Shown in pieces: positions 45,981-55,203 of a stretch of 64,000 bases of DNA. The notes beneath the pieces were generated by a model, which ran no database searches, was not told the origin of the DNA, and worked only from the letters and a program-made list of their open reading frames with translations. Each line of letters begins with the position of its first letter. Positions within the stretch are counted from its first letter, which is position 1. Location: the NCBI RefSeq assembly GCF_003260205.1, contig NZ_QERF01000011.1, positions 1 to 64,000 of the forward strand, given 5' to 3'. The position numbers were made by a program, and so were the translations under genes. This DNA comes from Winogradskyella tangerina (GTDB lineage: Bacteria > Bacteroidota > Bacteroidia > Flavobacteriales > Flavobacteriaceae).

Positions 45981-46616
45981 ATGAAGCGCTATTTACCCTT
46001 ACTTTTAGTACTACTTTTAGTTTTTAATTGTAAAAATGACACTAAACCAGATACTGTTGAATCTACGGAAGATACGGAGTTAAAGCAACTCTATGCGCTA
46101 ATGCAAGGGTCTTTTAATTCTGAAGTACAATCTCAGGTAGATTCTACCTATTGGAATATCTCACTACACATGTATCCGATTTGGGAAGATCAAGGTCATT
46201 TTCTATATGTAGAACAAGCCATGAATAATAAGCAAAACAAGCCCTATCGCCAACGAATTTATGAGCTCACTAGATTATCGGATAGTACATTCAGTTCGGC
46301 TGTTTATACCTTAGATGTTGATTCGCTATGGATCGGTAAGTGGAAAAACCCAAAGGCCTTTGATTCTATTTCGCTGAAAGATATTGCTCTTAAGGATGGT
46401 TGTGAAGTTATCCTGAAACGCATTTCTGAGAAGCATTATATGGGTAAAACAGGAGATACAACATGTGCTAGTTCCTTATATGGAGCATCTTACGCCCGAA
46501 GCGAAGTTGAGATCTTAGAAGATAAGGTCATTTCGTGGGACCGAGGTTTCGATGCCGATGGTAATTATGTTTGGGGTGCCGAAAAGGGACCTTATATATT
46601 TAATAAACTAGATTAG
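45981..46616 (+). CDS. CpcT/CpeT-like lipoprotein
   Basis: 211 residues with a lipobox FNC (Cys17). The mature part matches the CpcT/CpeT family: LYALMQGSFNSEVQSQVDST, WEDQGHFLYVEQAM, PYRQRIYELTRL, DGCEVILKRIS and YARSEVEILEDKVISWDRGF. In cyanobacteria these attach bilins to phycobiliproteins; in Bacteroidota, which have none, family members are lipoproteins of unknown role with the same calyx-like beta-barrel. Its stop overlaps that of the converging ctlX gene by 4 bases. Confidence 0.88.
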   Translation: MKRYLPLLLVLLLVFNCKNDTKPDTVESTEDTELKQLYALMQGSFNSEVQSQVDSTYWNISLHMYPIWEDQGHFLYVEQAMNNKQNKPYRQRIYELTRLSDSTFSSAVYTLDVDSLWIGKWKNPKAFDSISLKDIALKDGCEVILKRISEKHYMGKTGDTTCASSLYGASYARSEVEILEDKVISWDRGFDADGNYVWGAEKGPYIFNKLD

Positions 46617-47545
46617 GCTTTAGGTAAAAACACCTCAGCCATCATACAGCGCGCACTGCCACCACCACAAGTCTCAATAGTTTCTAAGGAGCTCGAAAGA
46701 ATAGCACAATGTTTTTCAATCCGGTTTATCTGATCTTGCGTTAAGCTTTTATGCGCGGCTTCACTCATTACTAAAAAACGTTGATCATTAGAACCTCTTA
46801 CTTGCAACATATTTCCCGCAAACTGATGCATTTGTGCTTCGGTAATTGTAATGATTTCTTTTTTGTCGGCTTTTAACTGTTTAACAACATTTTTACGTTC
46901 CTTTTTATCATCAATTGTATCTAGGCAGATAACAGCAAAATTTTCGGCCAAGCACATCATTACATTGGTATGATAGATCGCTAAACGCTCACCGTCTACA
47001 GTTTGATTGGCAGTAAAGATCACTGGCGTGTATTCAAAATCTTCACAAAACTCAATGAACAATTCCTCATCAGCTCTTGGTGATAACGCACAATACGCTT
47101 TTCTATTCACACGGTCTAAAGCAACACTTCCTGTACCTTCTAAAAATAACCCTTCATCTTCTGCAGAAGTATAATCTACAATGTTTTCAATTTTGAATCC
47201 TTCATCTTCCAATCGCATAAACACTTCATCGCGGCGTTCTTTCCTTCTATTTTCAGCAAACATTGGGTAGATCCCTACATCACCATTACTATGGAAACTC
47301 ACCCAATTATTTGGAAAAATTGAGTCCGGTGTATCATCAAGTTCATCATCACTAACTACAACGACATTAACTCCAGCAGAACTCAATTTTTCAACGAAGG
47401 CGTCAAACTCTTTTTGAGCTTTTAGATTTATTTCAGCATTTTTAATATTGATGTCTTCTTGAAAATAATTATTGACCGCCGTTTGTTCGTTCATCCTAAA
47501 ATTTACAGGACGAACCATTAAAATGGTATTTGTTGTTTGTTGCAT
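46613..47545 (-). CDS. ctlX: CtlX-type citrulline utilisation hydrolase
   Basis: 310 residues from the ATG at 47545; an upstream in-frame start at 47569 lies before the predicted transcription start (TAATTTTG at 47574-47567) and is rejected. It belongs to the amidinotransferase/arginine deiminase superfamily: MVRPVNFRMNEQTAVNNYFQ, FPNNWVSFHSNG, FLEGTGSVALDR, IYHTNVMMCLA and the C-terminal CGGGSARCMMAE with the likely catalytic Cys300. This is the pattern of CtlX, linked to citrulline or ornithine breakdown. A second superfamily member is at 59643-60554. Confidence 0.9.
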   Translation of the reverse strand: MQQTTNTILMVRPVNFRMNEQTAVNNYFQEDINIKNAEINLKAQKEFDAFVEKLSSAGVNVVVVSDDELDDTPDSIFPNNWVSFHSNGDVGIYPMFAENRRKERRDEVFMRLEDEGFKIENIVDYTSAEDEGLFLEGTGSVALDRVNRKAYCALSPRADEELFIEFCEDFEYTPVIFTANQTVDGERLAIYHTNVMMCLAENFAVICLDTIDDKKERKNVVKQLKADKKEIITITEAQMHQFAGNMLQVRGSNDQRFLVMSEAAHKSLTQDQINRIEKHCAILSSSLETIETCGGGSARCMMAEVFLPKA

Positions 47546-47566
47546 TACTAATTCTTGAAAGTCTCG

Positions 47567-47574
47567 CAAAATTA
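47567..47574 (-). promoter_or_regulatory. Promoter -7 element for ctlX
   Basis: TAATTTTG on the minus strand, 21 bases before the ATG at 47545; it decides the start codon. Confidence 0.5.
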
Positions 47575-47630
47575 CTCATTTTTCTAATCTGAATTTTACG
47601 AAATTCGCAATTTTTATAAGCTAAAAGCTG

Positions 47631-47638
47631 TAAGTTTG
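47631..47638 (+). promoter_or_regulatory. Promoter -7 element for the M14 peptidase gene
   Basis: TAAGTTTG, a perfect TAnnTTTG, 19 bases before the ATG at 47658. Confidence 0.5.
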
Positions 47639-47657
47639 AAACTCAATTACATACACT

Positions 47658-49409
47658 ATGAAAAAATTCATAATCTTTCTATTAATCCTTTCATCTTGTT
47701 CAGAAAATTCAAACAAATCGAATGACAAATCGTCTAATTCAGACTTTATTACGACCTTCGAAAAGAGCAATGGATTAGAAACGGCAACCTATGAAGAAAC
47801 AATCCATTATTATACCGACTTAGCGGATAACTATAAAGAAATTTCGATTCAAGCTATTGGAGAAACCGATTCTGGACAACCACTACACATTGTGACCCTA
47901 AATATGAATCGCTCTGGCGACGATTTTGAAGAACTTAGAAAAGATCATAGAATTTTACTAATAAATAATGGTATTCATCCAGGTGAATCAGATGGTATTG
48001 ATGCCACAATGATGCTCTATAGAGACATCGTAAATGGTACTGTAGACGCTCCTAAAAATACTATTTTAGTGACCATACCAATTTATAATGTTGGTGGTAG
48101 CCTGAATAGAAATGCAGGTACCCGCACCAATCAAAACGGCCCAAAAGAATACGGCTTTAGAGGTAATGCAAGAAACTATGATCTTAATAGAGATTTTATC
48201 AAATCCGACACCAAAAACGCAAAGACTTTTGCAGAGATCTACCATTTAATACAGCCTGATGTTTTTATTGATAATCATGTAAGCAATGGCGCCGATTATC
48301 AATATACATTAACCCATTTATTCACGCAGCACAATAAATTGGGTGGTACTTTAGGTAATTATCTTCACAATGAAATGATGCCTTTACTAGAGCAAAAACT
48401 GGAGTCAAAATCTTGGGATATTACACCTTATGTGAATGTTTTTAACCGTACGCCTGATTCTGGGTTTACACAATTTATGGACTCTCCTCGCTATTCAACT
48501 GGGTATACGACATTATTCAATACGCTGGGAATGATGGTTGAAACACATATGCTTAAACCATATAAGCAACGCGTTGAAGGCACTTATGAGCTTATGAAAA
48601 GTATGATCGAAATTACCGAAGCACATGGCAGCCGAATTTCAGAATTAAGAAAAGAGCAAGACCGTTATTGGAGATCGCAAACTACATATCCAATAGGTTG
48701 GTCGGTTGATACAACCCAGACATCAACACTGAAATTTAAAGGTTTTGAAGGGCAAATGATACCAAGTGATCTTACGGGTGCACAACGATTAAAATACGAT
48801 CGCTCTAAGCCATTTACCAAAGATGTTGAATACAAAAATTATTTTATACCGTCTTCAGAAGTTGAAGTCCCAAAGGCCTATATTATTCCACAAGGCTGGC
48901 ATAATGTAATTGACATGTTGAAACTTAATAATGTTCAAATTTCAACCTTCGAAAAAGATACCGTATTAACCGTGGAGTCTTATAAAATTGATGATTATAA
49001 AACAAGGTCGTCAGCCTATGAAGGGCATTATCAGCATTACAACACGAAGGTAAAATCTACGGTAGAGACCTTAACATTCAGAAAGGGTGATCATCTCATT
49101 GTAACCGACCAGAAGGCTTTTCGTTATTTGCTTGAAACCCTTGAACCTGCGGCTCCAGATTCATTTTTTAACTGGAATTTCTTCGATACAATTCTTCAAC
49201 AGAAAGAGGGCTTTTCACCTTATGTATGGGAAGATAAAGCCAAACAGGTTTTAAGAGCAAATCCAAAACTTCAGATTGAATATAATATTATGATCAGCTA
49301 TGATGAAGACTTCGCAAACAACTGGTATGCTCAGCTAGAATGGATCCATAAAAAAAGTATGCACTACGAAAAAGCGCATTTGCAATATCCTGTTTATAGA
49401 TTGAGATAA
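47658..49409 (+). CDS. M14 family zinc carboxypeptidase (lipoprotein)
   Basis: 583 residues with a lipobox LSSC (Cys14). The peptidase domain (about 40-330) has the zinc site in NNGIHPGESDGIDAT (His and Glu), the third ligand in FIDNHVSNGADYQ, a substrate Arg in GNARNYDLNRDF and the general base in MVETHMLKPY. The C-terminal 250 residues form a beta-rich part common to this Bacteroidota subgroup. It should trim peptides in the periplasm or at the surface. Confidence 0.93.
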   Translation: MKKFIIFLLILSSCSENSNKSNDKSSNSDFITTFEKSNGLETATYEETIHYYTDLADNYKEISIQAIGETDSGQPLHIVTLNMNRSGDDFEELRKDHRILLINNGIHPGESDGIDATMMLYRDIVNGTVDAPKNTILVTIPIYNVGGSLNRNAGTRTNQNGPKEYGFRGNARNYDLNRDFIKSDTKNAKTFAEIYHLIQPDVFIDNHVSNGADYQYTLTHLFTQHNKLGGTLGNYLHNEMMPLLEQKLESKSWDITPYVNVFNRTPDSGFTQFMDSPRYSTGYTTLFNTLGMMVETHMLKPYKQRVEGTYELMKSMIEITEAHGSRISELRKEQDRYWRSQTTYPIGWSVDTTQTSTLKFKGFEGQMIPSDLTGAQRLKYDRSKPFTKDVEYKNYFIPSSEVEVPKAYIIPQGWHNVIDMLKLNNVQISTFEKDTVLTVESYKIDDYKTRSSAYEGHYQHYNTKVKSTVETLTFRKGDHLIVTDQKAFRYLLETLEPAAPDSFFNWNFFDTILQQKEGFSPYVWEDKAKQVLRANPKLQIEYNIMISYDEDFANNWYAQLEWIHKKSMHYEKAHLQYPVYRLR

Positions 49410-49414
49410 ACAAA

Positions 49415-49439
49415 AAAGCCACCAATAATTGGTGGCTTT
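49415..49439 (-). terminator. Terminator of the T9SS repeat protein gene
   Basis: AAAGCCACCA / TGGTGGCTTT with a 5-base loop; the minus strand continues with six T. It can also slow plus-strand transcription coming from the M14 gene. Confidence 0.8.
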
Positions 49440-49470
49440 AAAGCCTAAGTTGTTGTCATTATTAATGCTA

Positions 49471-52119
49471 TTAATGTACTTGAACTTTGGTCGTGAAGTT
49501 TCTAAATTCTGAGTTAAGTTGAACAATGTATGTCCCATTATTTAGATTACTCACATCTAATTGATGTGCGCCATCAGTTAAGGTTGTAATCACTCCACGT
49601 TTAAGTAATCGTCCTTGCATATCACTAATCGAATAATTGATAGTTTCATTATCCAATAGTGTTGTTTTGATATTTAACTTCGATTTTACTGGATTCGGGA
49701 ATACAGTAGTCTCAGTAGTCTGCTTTATTAAGGACTCTTCAAAACTACTATAGCTGTCAAATTCCTCCATCATGTTGTTTACCATATCTACATCAGGATT
49801 AGTGCTTCCATCTGTTCTTAGGAATATATCGAAGATGTTACATAAGAAACCAGTTATCACAAGACTTACCGGACCTTTAACTTCTAATGATGCGCAAATA
49901 TCACCACCTCCCTGAACTAATAAAGGAAGAATATCGAATGCCGTAGTTACTCCAAATTCTACAATACTAAGATCTAGAGTATTTGGATCATATATTAAAC
50001 TATGAATTCTATAGAAACCTACATTACTGACAGTAAATTCAGGAATATCTGATACATCAAGAATAGTTAGTGTAAAAGCGTTAGTTAACACAAAAAGCTG
50101 TTGATAACCATTTGGAATGATCGGATCATTAACAAATTCTGCATATATTGTAGCATCTTCATATTTGGTGATGCATTGCACAGGATCTTCAGAATATAAC
50201 TTTCCTGAGAATGCCTTACAACCTTCCTCTTCATCAACATGAATCGGCGCACCTGGTACATCTAGTGCTGCACATAAGTCGCCACCGCCTTGTACTAATA
50301 AACTGTTCACGTCAAATCCCGTGGTTACTCCTAATTGTACAACGCTTAAGTCTAAGCCTGTTGGGTATACTAAGGTATGAATGGTATAATCGCCAGCCTC
50401 TGTAACGGTGAATTCTGGTGTACCACCTACTTGCTCGATAACTAGACCTTCGCCACTTGTTAATACAAATAGTGTACTGTAACCCTCTGGTTGATTTGCA
50501 TCGCCATTTGGTGTTGCAGCTATAACTGCTGATCCATTGCTAAGTGTTACACTAGTCTCTTCTGCTGTTAAAGTACCTGCATCTGGATTTGTTATATGAA
50601 CTGGTGCGCCGGCAACATCTAATGAGGCACATAATTCGCCGCCGCCTTGAATTAATAAACCATTAACATCAAATCCTGTGGTGACACCTAATTGTACGAT
50701 ACTTAGGTCCAATCCGTTTGGATAAACTAATGTATGAATTGTGTAGTCGCCACCTCCTGTTACAGTAAACTCTGGTGATGGACCTACTTGCTGAATCACT
50801 AGGCCTTCACCTTGTGTTAGTACGAATAACGTACTGAAGCCTTCCGGTACGAAAGCATCGCCGTTTGGATGTGCTGAGATGGTTACCTCTCCTGTTGAAC
50901 ATACCTGAGTCGCTGTTGCTGTTAGTGTTCCTGCGTCAGCTAGGCATTCTTCTTCGCCTACATGAATCGGTGCACCTGGTACATCTAGTGCCGCACATAA
51001 GTCGCCACCGCCTTGTACTAATAAACTGTTCACGTCAAATCCCGTGGTTACTCCTAATTGTACAACGCTTAAGTCTAAGCCTGTTGGGTATACGAAGGTG
51101 TGGATGGTATAATCGCCAGCCTCTGTAACGGTGAATTCTGGTGTACCACCTACTTGCTCGATAACTAGACCTTCGCCACTTGTTAATACAAATAGTGTAC
51201 TGTAACCCTCTGGTTGATTTGCATCGCCATTTGGTGTTGCAGCTATAACTGCTGATCCATTACTAAGTGTTACACTAGTCTCTTCTGCTGTTAAAGTACC
51301 TGCATCTGGATTTGTTATATGAACTGATGCGCCGGCAACATCTAATGAAGCACATAATTCGCCGCCACCTTGAATCAATAAGCTATTAACATCAAATCCT
51401 GTGGTGACACCCAATTGTACAATACTTAGGTCCAATCCGTTTGGATAAACTAATGTATGAATTGTGTAGTCGCCACCTCCTGTTACAGTAAACTCTGGTG
51501 ATGGACCTACTTGCTGAATCACTAGGCCTTCACCCTGTGTTAATACGAATAACGTACTGAAGCCTTCTGGTACGAAAGCATCGCCGTTTGGATGTGCTGA
51601 GATGGTTACCTCTCCTGTTGAACATACCTGAGTCTCAGTTGCTGTTAGTGTTCCTGCGTGAGCTAGACATTCGTCAGATTCTGTAATAGTAAATATTATG
51701 ATATCCCTATCACAATACCATCCTCTACCACCATCTCGAAAGTAAAGTGTTGCAGTTACTTTGAAAGTACCTGTGCCGATGTCCCAAGCGCCATTTCCGG
51801 CTGGGAAGGTATAAGGCAAAATATTTTCTACAATTTCAAAGGTTTCGCCTGAATCCATATTTTGAACCTTGTAGCGCAAACTCTGGGAATAACCATGAAT
51901 TTCTGCATTAAGATAAAAATTATCCGGAAGTTCAGAGATGTCGTAAGTGCCGTTATTATCGACATGGGTTGATTCGTTACCGTTGGTAAATTCAAAACTC
52001 TCAATATTACCACAAAATCGAGATTCGTTTTGAGAAAAACCAAGCGATAAAAAACTGAAGAATAAAACAAATAGGTTGACTTTTAGATTTGGGGATTCTA
52101 GAAGTAATTTGTTTTTCAT
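49471..52119 (-). CDS. T9SS surface protein with duplicated repeat pairs
   Basis: 882 residues. Signal peptide, an N-terminal domain (about 35-150), then repeats of about 120 residues in the order A-B-A-B-C. Each contains DAGTLTA, [GN]PEG[FY]STLFVLT, GEGLVI[EQ]QVG, DYTIHTxVYPxGLDLS and VQLGVTTGFDVN. The A-B pair is repeated almost without change; on the DNA the period is exactly 723 bases (241 codons). The C-terminus is a type A T9SS sorting domain (VFPNPVKSKLNIKTT, NLNNGTYIVQLNSE, TTKVQVH). It should be exported by T9SS and attached to the cell surface. Not recognised beyond that. Confidence 0.88.
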   Translation of the reverse strand: MKNKLLLESPNLKVNLFVLFFSFLSLGFSQNESRFCGNIESFEFTNGNESTHVDNNGTYDISELPDNFYLNAEIHGYSQSLRYKVQNMDSGETFEIVENILPYTFPAGNGAWDIGTGTFKVTATLYFRDGGRGWYCDRDIIIFTITESDECLAHAGTLTATETQVCSTGEVTISAHPNGDAFVPEGFSTLFVLTQGEGLVIQQVGPSPEFTVTGGGDYTIHTLVYPNGLDLSIVQLGVTTGFDVNSLLIQGGGELCASLDVAGASVHITNPDAGTLTAEETSVTLSNGSAVIAATPNGDANQPEGYSTLFVLTSGEGLVIEQVGGTPEFTVTEAGDYTIHTFVYPTGLDLSVVQLGVTTGFDVNSLLVQGGGDLCAALDVPGAPIHVGEEECLADAGTLTATATQVCSTGEVTISAHPNGDAFVPEGFSTLFVLTQGEGLVIQQVGPSPEFTVTGGGDYTIHTLVYPNGLDLSIVQLGVTTGFDVNGLLIQGGGELCASLDVAGAPVHITNPDAGTLTAEETSVTLSNGSAVIAATPNGDANQPEGYSTLFVLTSGEGLVIEQVGGTPEFTVTEAGDYTIHTLVYPTGLDLSVVQLGVTTGFDVNSLLVQGGGDLCAALDVPGAPIHVDEEEGCKAFSGKLYSEDPVQCITKYEDATIYAEFVNDPIIPNGYQQLFVLTNAFTLTILDVSDIPEFTVSNVGFYRIHSLIYDPNTLDLSIVEFGVTTAFDILPLLVQGGGDICASLEVKGPVSLVITGFLCNIFDIFLRTDGSTNPDVDMVNNMMEEFDSYSSFEESLIKQTTETTVFPNPVKSKLNIKTTLLDNETINYSISDMQGRLLKRGVITTLTDGAHQLDVSNLNNGTYIVQLNSEFRNFTTKVQVH
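50217..51663. repeat. 723-bp tandem duplication inside the T9SS gene
   Basis: Two adjacent near-identical copies, about 50217-50940 and 50941-51663. Anchor points (TTCCTGCGT at 50928 and 51651; GTACCTGCATCTGG at 50573 and 51296) are all 723 bases apart. Only scattered base changes separate them. Confidence 0.9.
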
Positions 52120-52244
52120 TGCTTTTGTTTAATATTTTCACAATAAAGTTAAACAAAATATAAATTGAGGGAATTCAAGCCTTTAAACTTTAAGAATTAT
52201 TAACAAGAAATCGGATGAAAAGTTACTTTTTGCAGTTTAACAGT

Positions 52245-52826
52245 TTAAACTAAGATTTTGATATTTGCATAGCTATTTTCCAAGGCCTTTTGTGAGGCCT
52301 TATCGTCGAGCCATTTTACTTTGGTAATCCCTTCTTTTTCCTGTGGAAACAGTTTACCATCAAATTCAGTTTTCATTTCAAACCAATAGGTAATCTTTAT
52401 CTTGTGCTTCCCATTTCGTTTGAAAATGTGGTAGGTCGTAGTAAGTGGTTTGGTGATCTTTAACCCATCTACACCAGTTTCCTCCTCCACTTCACGTATG
52501 GCAGTTTCTTCTATAGATTCTTTGCTTTCAACCTTCCCTTTAGGCAGATCCCATTTGCTGTTTCTATAGATAAAAAGAATTTCATTCTTGGCATTGTAAA
52601 CTTTGCCTCCACCAGCTACAACATTAGGAAGTAATTTCAAGAAGAGTTTCAGAAGTTTTTCATGATTGTTATGAATTAAATGCACAGCCTGTAAATCTGT
52701 AGTTGTAAGAAGTTTGATAACTTTACCTATGTTGACCGATTTTAAAAGAAATGATTTGAAATTCGTTTCTTTTTCGACCTTGGTAGTCAAAATAATGGGC
52801 TTATCTCCAACATAAATAGTATACAT
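52245..52826 (-). CDS. Nudix hydrolase
   Basis: 193 residues. The C-terminal two thirds is a Nudix domain with a complete Nudix box from Gly97: Glu103, Arg111, Glu112, then EEETG to Val119. It hydrolyses a nucleoside diphosphate linked to another moiety; the substrate cannot be told from the box. The N-terminal 65 residues form an extra domain seen in this flavobacterial group. It is divergent from pyrE. Confidence 0.92.
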   Translation of the reverse strand: MYTIYVGDKPIILTTKVEKETNFKSFLLKSVNIGKVIKLLTTTDLQAVHLIHNNHEKLLKLFLKLLPNVVAGGGKVYNAKNEILFIYRNSKWDLPKGKVESKESIEETAIREVEEETGVDGLKITKPLTTTYHIFKRNGKHKIKITYWFEMKTEFDGKLFPQEKEGITKVKWLDDKASQKALENSYANIKILV

Positions 52827-52916
52827 GGATGGGGTCCGTTAAAACTTAACACTTGTAAAAGTATTATTTTTTGTGAAACCACTATTGAAATTAGAATTAT
52901 TTTCGATTAAAATTTT

Positions 52917-52924
52917 TAGTTTTG
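52917..52924 (+). promoter_or_regulatory. Promoter -7 element of pyrE, next to the start codon
   Basis: TAGTTTTG is a perfect TAnnTTTG and ends 4 bases before the pyrE ATG at 52929, so the mRNA is expected to be leaderless. Confidence 0.55.
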
Positions 52925-52928
52925 CAAC

Positions 52929-53573
52929 ATGATCTTTAATAAGGAAACCGCAAAAAAAACCGCCGAAGTTCTATTGCAAATCAATGCTATTAAACTACAA
53001 CCAAATGACCCATTTACTTGGGCTTCTGGATGGAAATCACCTATTTATTGTGACAACAGAATTGTACTCTCCTATCCTTTGATAAGGAACTTTATTAGAG
53101 AGTCGATGGCCAAACATATTGAAGACTACTATGGCAAACCCGATGTTATTGCTGGTGTTGCCACTGGTGCAATTGGTATTGGTGCTCTTGTGGCAGAATA
53201 CCTTAACCTTCCTTTTGTTTATGTTAGACCTGAAGCTAAAAAACATGGGCGACAAAATCAGATTGAAGGTCATATTGAAAAAGGACAGTCTGTTGTTGTT
53301 ATCGAAGATCTTATTAGTACCGGAAAAAGTAGTTTGAATGCTGTTAATGCACTGAAAGAAGCCGAGGTTAACATCAAAGGTATGGTTGCTATTTTCTCAT
53401 ATGGTTTCGAGGTTGCTGAGAAAAATTTTGAAAAAGCAGAAGTGGAACTTCACACGCTTGGTAATTACGAAAATCTTCTTGAGCAAGCTTTAGACACCAA
53501 TTATATTACAGCAAAAGAACAAGACATTTTAGCACAATGGAACTCCAATCCGAGCGAATGGAACGCTAATTGA
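52929..53573 (+). CDS. pyrE: Orotate phosphoribosyltransferase
   Basis: Joins orotate and PRPP to make OMP in pyrimidine synthesis. 214 residues. The PRPP-binding motif is VVVIEDLISTGKSS (about 118-131); WASGWKSPIYCDNR and GVATGAIGIGALVA are the other conserved blocks, and KKHGRQNQIEG is the flexible catalytic loop. The mRNA may be leaderless. An SRPBCC protein follows after 25 bases. Confidence 0.96.
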   Translation: MIFNKETAKKTAEVLLQINAIKLQPNDPFTWASGWKSPIYCDNRIVLSYPLIRNFIRESMAKHIEDYYGKPDVIAGVATGAIGIGALVAEYLNLPFVYVRPEAKKHGRQNQIEGHIEKGQSVVVIEDLISTGKSSLNAVNALKEAEVNIKGMVAIFSYGFEVAEKNFEKAEVELHTLGNYENLLEQALDTNYITAKEQDILAQWNSNPSEWNAN

Positions 53574-53598
53574 TATACACTTTCAAAAACAGATATAA

Positions 53599-53994
53599 AT
53601 GAATTTAGAATCACCAAAAGTAACCTTAGATAAATCCGCAGAAGAAACCTTCAATTTTTTATCTGACGTTAAGAATTTTGAAAGTTTAATGCCTGAAAAC
53701 ATTAGTAAATTCCAAGTTCTTGAAGAAGACACTTTTATTTTCGCGCTGAAAGGCATGCCAGAAATTACCCTACAGAAAAAAGAAGCGCATCCAAATAACA
53801 AAATTGTTTTGGGAGCTGCCGGCGGAAAGTTAGATTTTTCGCTAACTGGTAATATTACTGAAACCGAAGGAGGAAAAAGTGAAGTTCAGCTTGTGTTTAA
53901 TGGGGAATTTAATGCCATGATGGCTATGATGATTAAAGGACCAATTAGCAAGTTTATTGAAACTTTAGCCAATAATATGACTACCGCCTTTTAG
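53599..53994 (+). CDS. SRPBCC family protein
   Basis: 131 residues with the START/Bet v1-like (SRPBCC) pattern: an N-terminal helix pair (SAEETFNFLSDVKNFESLMP) after a first strand, a middle sheet (TFIFALKGMPEITLQKKEA) and a long C-terminal helix (MIKGPISKFIETLANNMTTA). It has no signal peptide. These proteins bind hydrophobic ligands; the role is unknown. It is probably co-transcribed with pyrE. Its 3' end overlaps the converging birA by 4 bases. Confidence 0.85.
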   Translation: MNLESPKVTLDKSAEETFNFLSDVKNFESLMPENISKFQVLEEDTFIFALKGMPEITLQKKEAHPNNKIVLGAAGGKLDFSLTGNITETEGGKSEVQLVFNGEFNAMMAMMIKGPISKFIETLANNMTTAF

Positions 53995-54722
53995 TAAAGC
54001 AAGGTTATTTCTTTCAGGTCGAAGGTTTTAAGAATATCATCTTCTAACCACAAGATGAGTTTACCAGATTCTGAAATCCCCTTTATTATTCCAGATATTT
54101 TTTCTCCATCTTCATACTGAAATGTTGAGGGTTTATCTTTCCGAAATAATAGGGCCTCATATTGAGATTTAATTCTCTCAAACGCTTTAGACTCTAGAAG
54201 GTCGAAGTAGTATTGAAGGTTTTTCAATATTTTAGATAAAACCTCATCCTTATCATAGATAATTCCTGTTAAAATGCTCAAAGAGGACGCCTTTGGTAAA
54301 CCATCGAAAAATTTCTGATTAACATTCAAACCAAAGCCAATAACAGAGCCTTTAAACTGATTATTTTTAATGACATTTTCTATGAGAATACCGCAAATTT
54401 TCTGATTTGCTGACAAAATGTCGTTAGGCCATTTAATTGACAATTTTGGAATTTTAAAAGCCTTCAGTGTTTTATGTATTGCTAATGAGACTGCCATACT
54501 TATGTAAAACTGATCTTCAATTCTGAATACCTCAAACTTCTTAAACACACTAACGGTAAGGTTTTTACCCTTTTCAGAATCCCATTGCGTTCCCATTTGC
54601 CCACGGCCAGCCAACTGCTGTTCTGCAACGACCACAGTATAATCCTCAGGTAATGTCACCGCAGCCATTTCCTTTAAGTAGGTATTCGTGGAGTCAATGG
54701 CATCAAGTTTGATTATAAACAT
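53991..54722 (-). CDS. birA: Biotin--[acetyl-CoA-carboxylase] ligase
   Basis: Attaches biotin to the carrier domain of acetyl-CoA carboxylase. 243 residues, the short form without an N-terminal DNA-binding domain, so it is probably not a repressor. Biotin and ATP site: DSTNTYLKEMA, the GRGQMGTQWDS glycine loop, KWPNDIL and KICGILIEN. The C-terminal SH3-like part follows (KISGIIKGISESGKLIL). Confidence 0.95.
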   Translation of the reverse strand: MFIIKLDAIDSTNTYLKEMAAVTLPEDYTVVVAEQQLAGRGQMGTQWDSEKGKNLTVSVFKKFEVFRIEDQFYISMAVSLAIHKTLKAFKIPKLSIKWPNDILSANQKICGILIENVIKNNQFKGSVIGFGLNVNQKFFDGLPKASSLSILTGIIYDKDEVLSKILKNLQYYFDLLESKAFERIKSQYEALLFRKDKPSTFQYEDGEKISGIIKGISESGKLILWLEDDILKTFDLKEITLLY

Positions 54723-54786
54723 GTATAAGCGTTGTATTTTATGGTTTTCTTATGAGAATTAGAGCCTACAAGAACTAAAAAAATAA

Positions 54787-54794
54787 TAACTTTG
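54787..54794 (+). promoter_or_regulatory. Promoter -7 element for rsfS-ftsH
   Basis: TAACTTTG, a perfect TAnnTTTG, 20 bases before the rsfS ATG. Confidence 0.5.
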
Positions 54795-54814
54795 CATAAA
54801 ATTAAATCAATTTA

Positions 54815-55186
54815 ATGACGAAAGACAAAACTAGTGCAGACCAACTCATTACAACAATAATTGGTGGAATCGAAGAGGTTAAAGGGAAAGAAATTACAAT
54901 TTTAGATTTAAGAGATATTGAAAATACGGTTTGTGATTATTTTATAGTTTGTGAAGGTACTTCAAACACGCAGGTTAACGCAATCGTCAACTCCATACAA
55001 AAACAAGTTAGCAAAACGACTAAGGATAAACCATGGCACATAGAAGGTACTGATAATGCCGAGTGGATATTAATGGACTATGTAAATGTCGTTGTGCATA
55101 TATTTCAAAAGCATATCAGAGAATACTATGATATTGAAAGTCTTTGGGGAGACGCGAAAATGACGCAAATTGAAACAAGTTACTAA
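54815..55186 (+). CDS. rsfS: Ribosomal silencing factor RsfS
   Basis: 123 residues of the RsfS/YbeB/iojap family. It binds ribosomal protein uL14 and blocks subunit joining under starvation. Conserved: ILDLRDIENTVCDYFIVCEG, KPWHIEGTDNAEWILMDYVN and VVVHIFQKHIREYYDIESLW. ftsH starts 17 bases downstream, so the two form an operon; the rsfS-ftsH order is common in flavobacteria as far as I recall. Confidence 0.96.
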   Translation: MTKDKTSADQLITTIIGGIEEVKGKEITILDLRDIENTVCDYFIVCEGTSNTQVNAIVNSIQKQVSKTTKDKPWHIEGTDNAEWILMDYVNVVVHIFQKHIREYYDIESLWGDAKMTQIETSY

Positions 55187-55203
55187 AAGAGAAAAGGCTA
55201 ATA

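Noticed and set aside
50211..51128. Two similar reading frames on the plus strand (50211-50405 and 50865-51128)
   Set aside because: They are antisense shadows of the duplicated A-B repeats; their similarity comes from the 723-bp duplication on the other strand.
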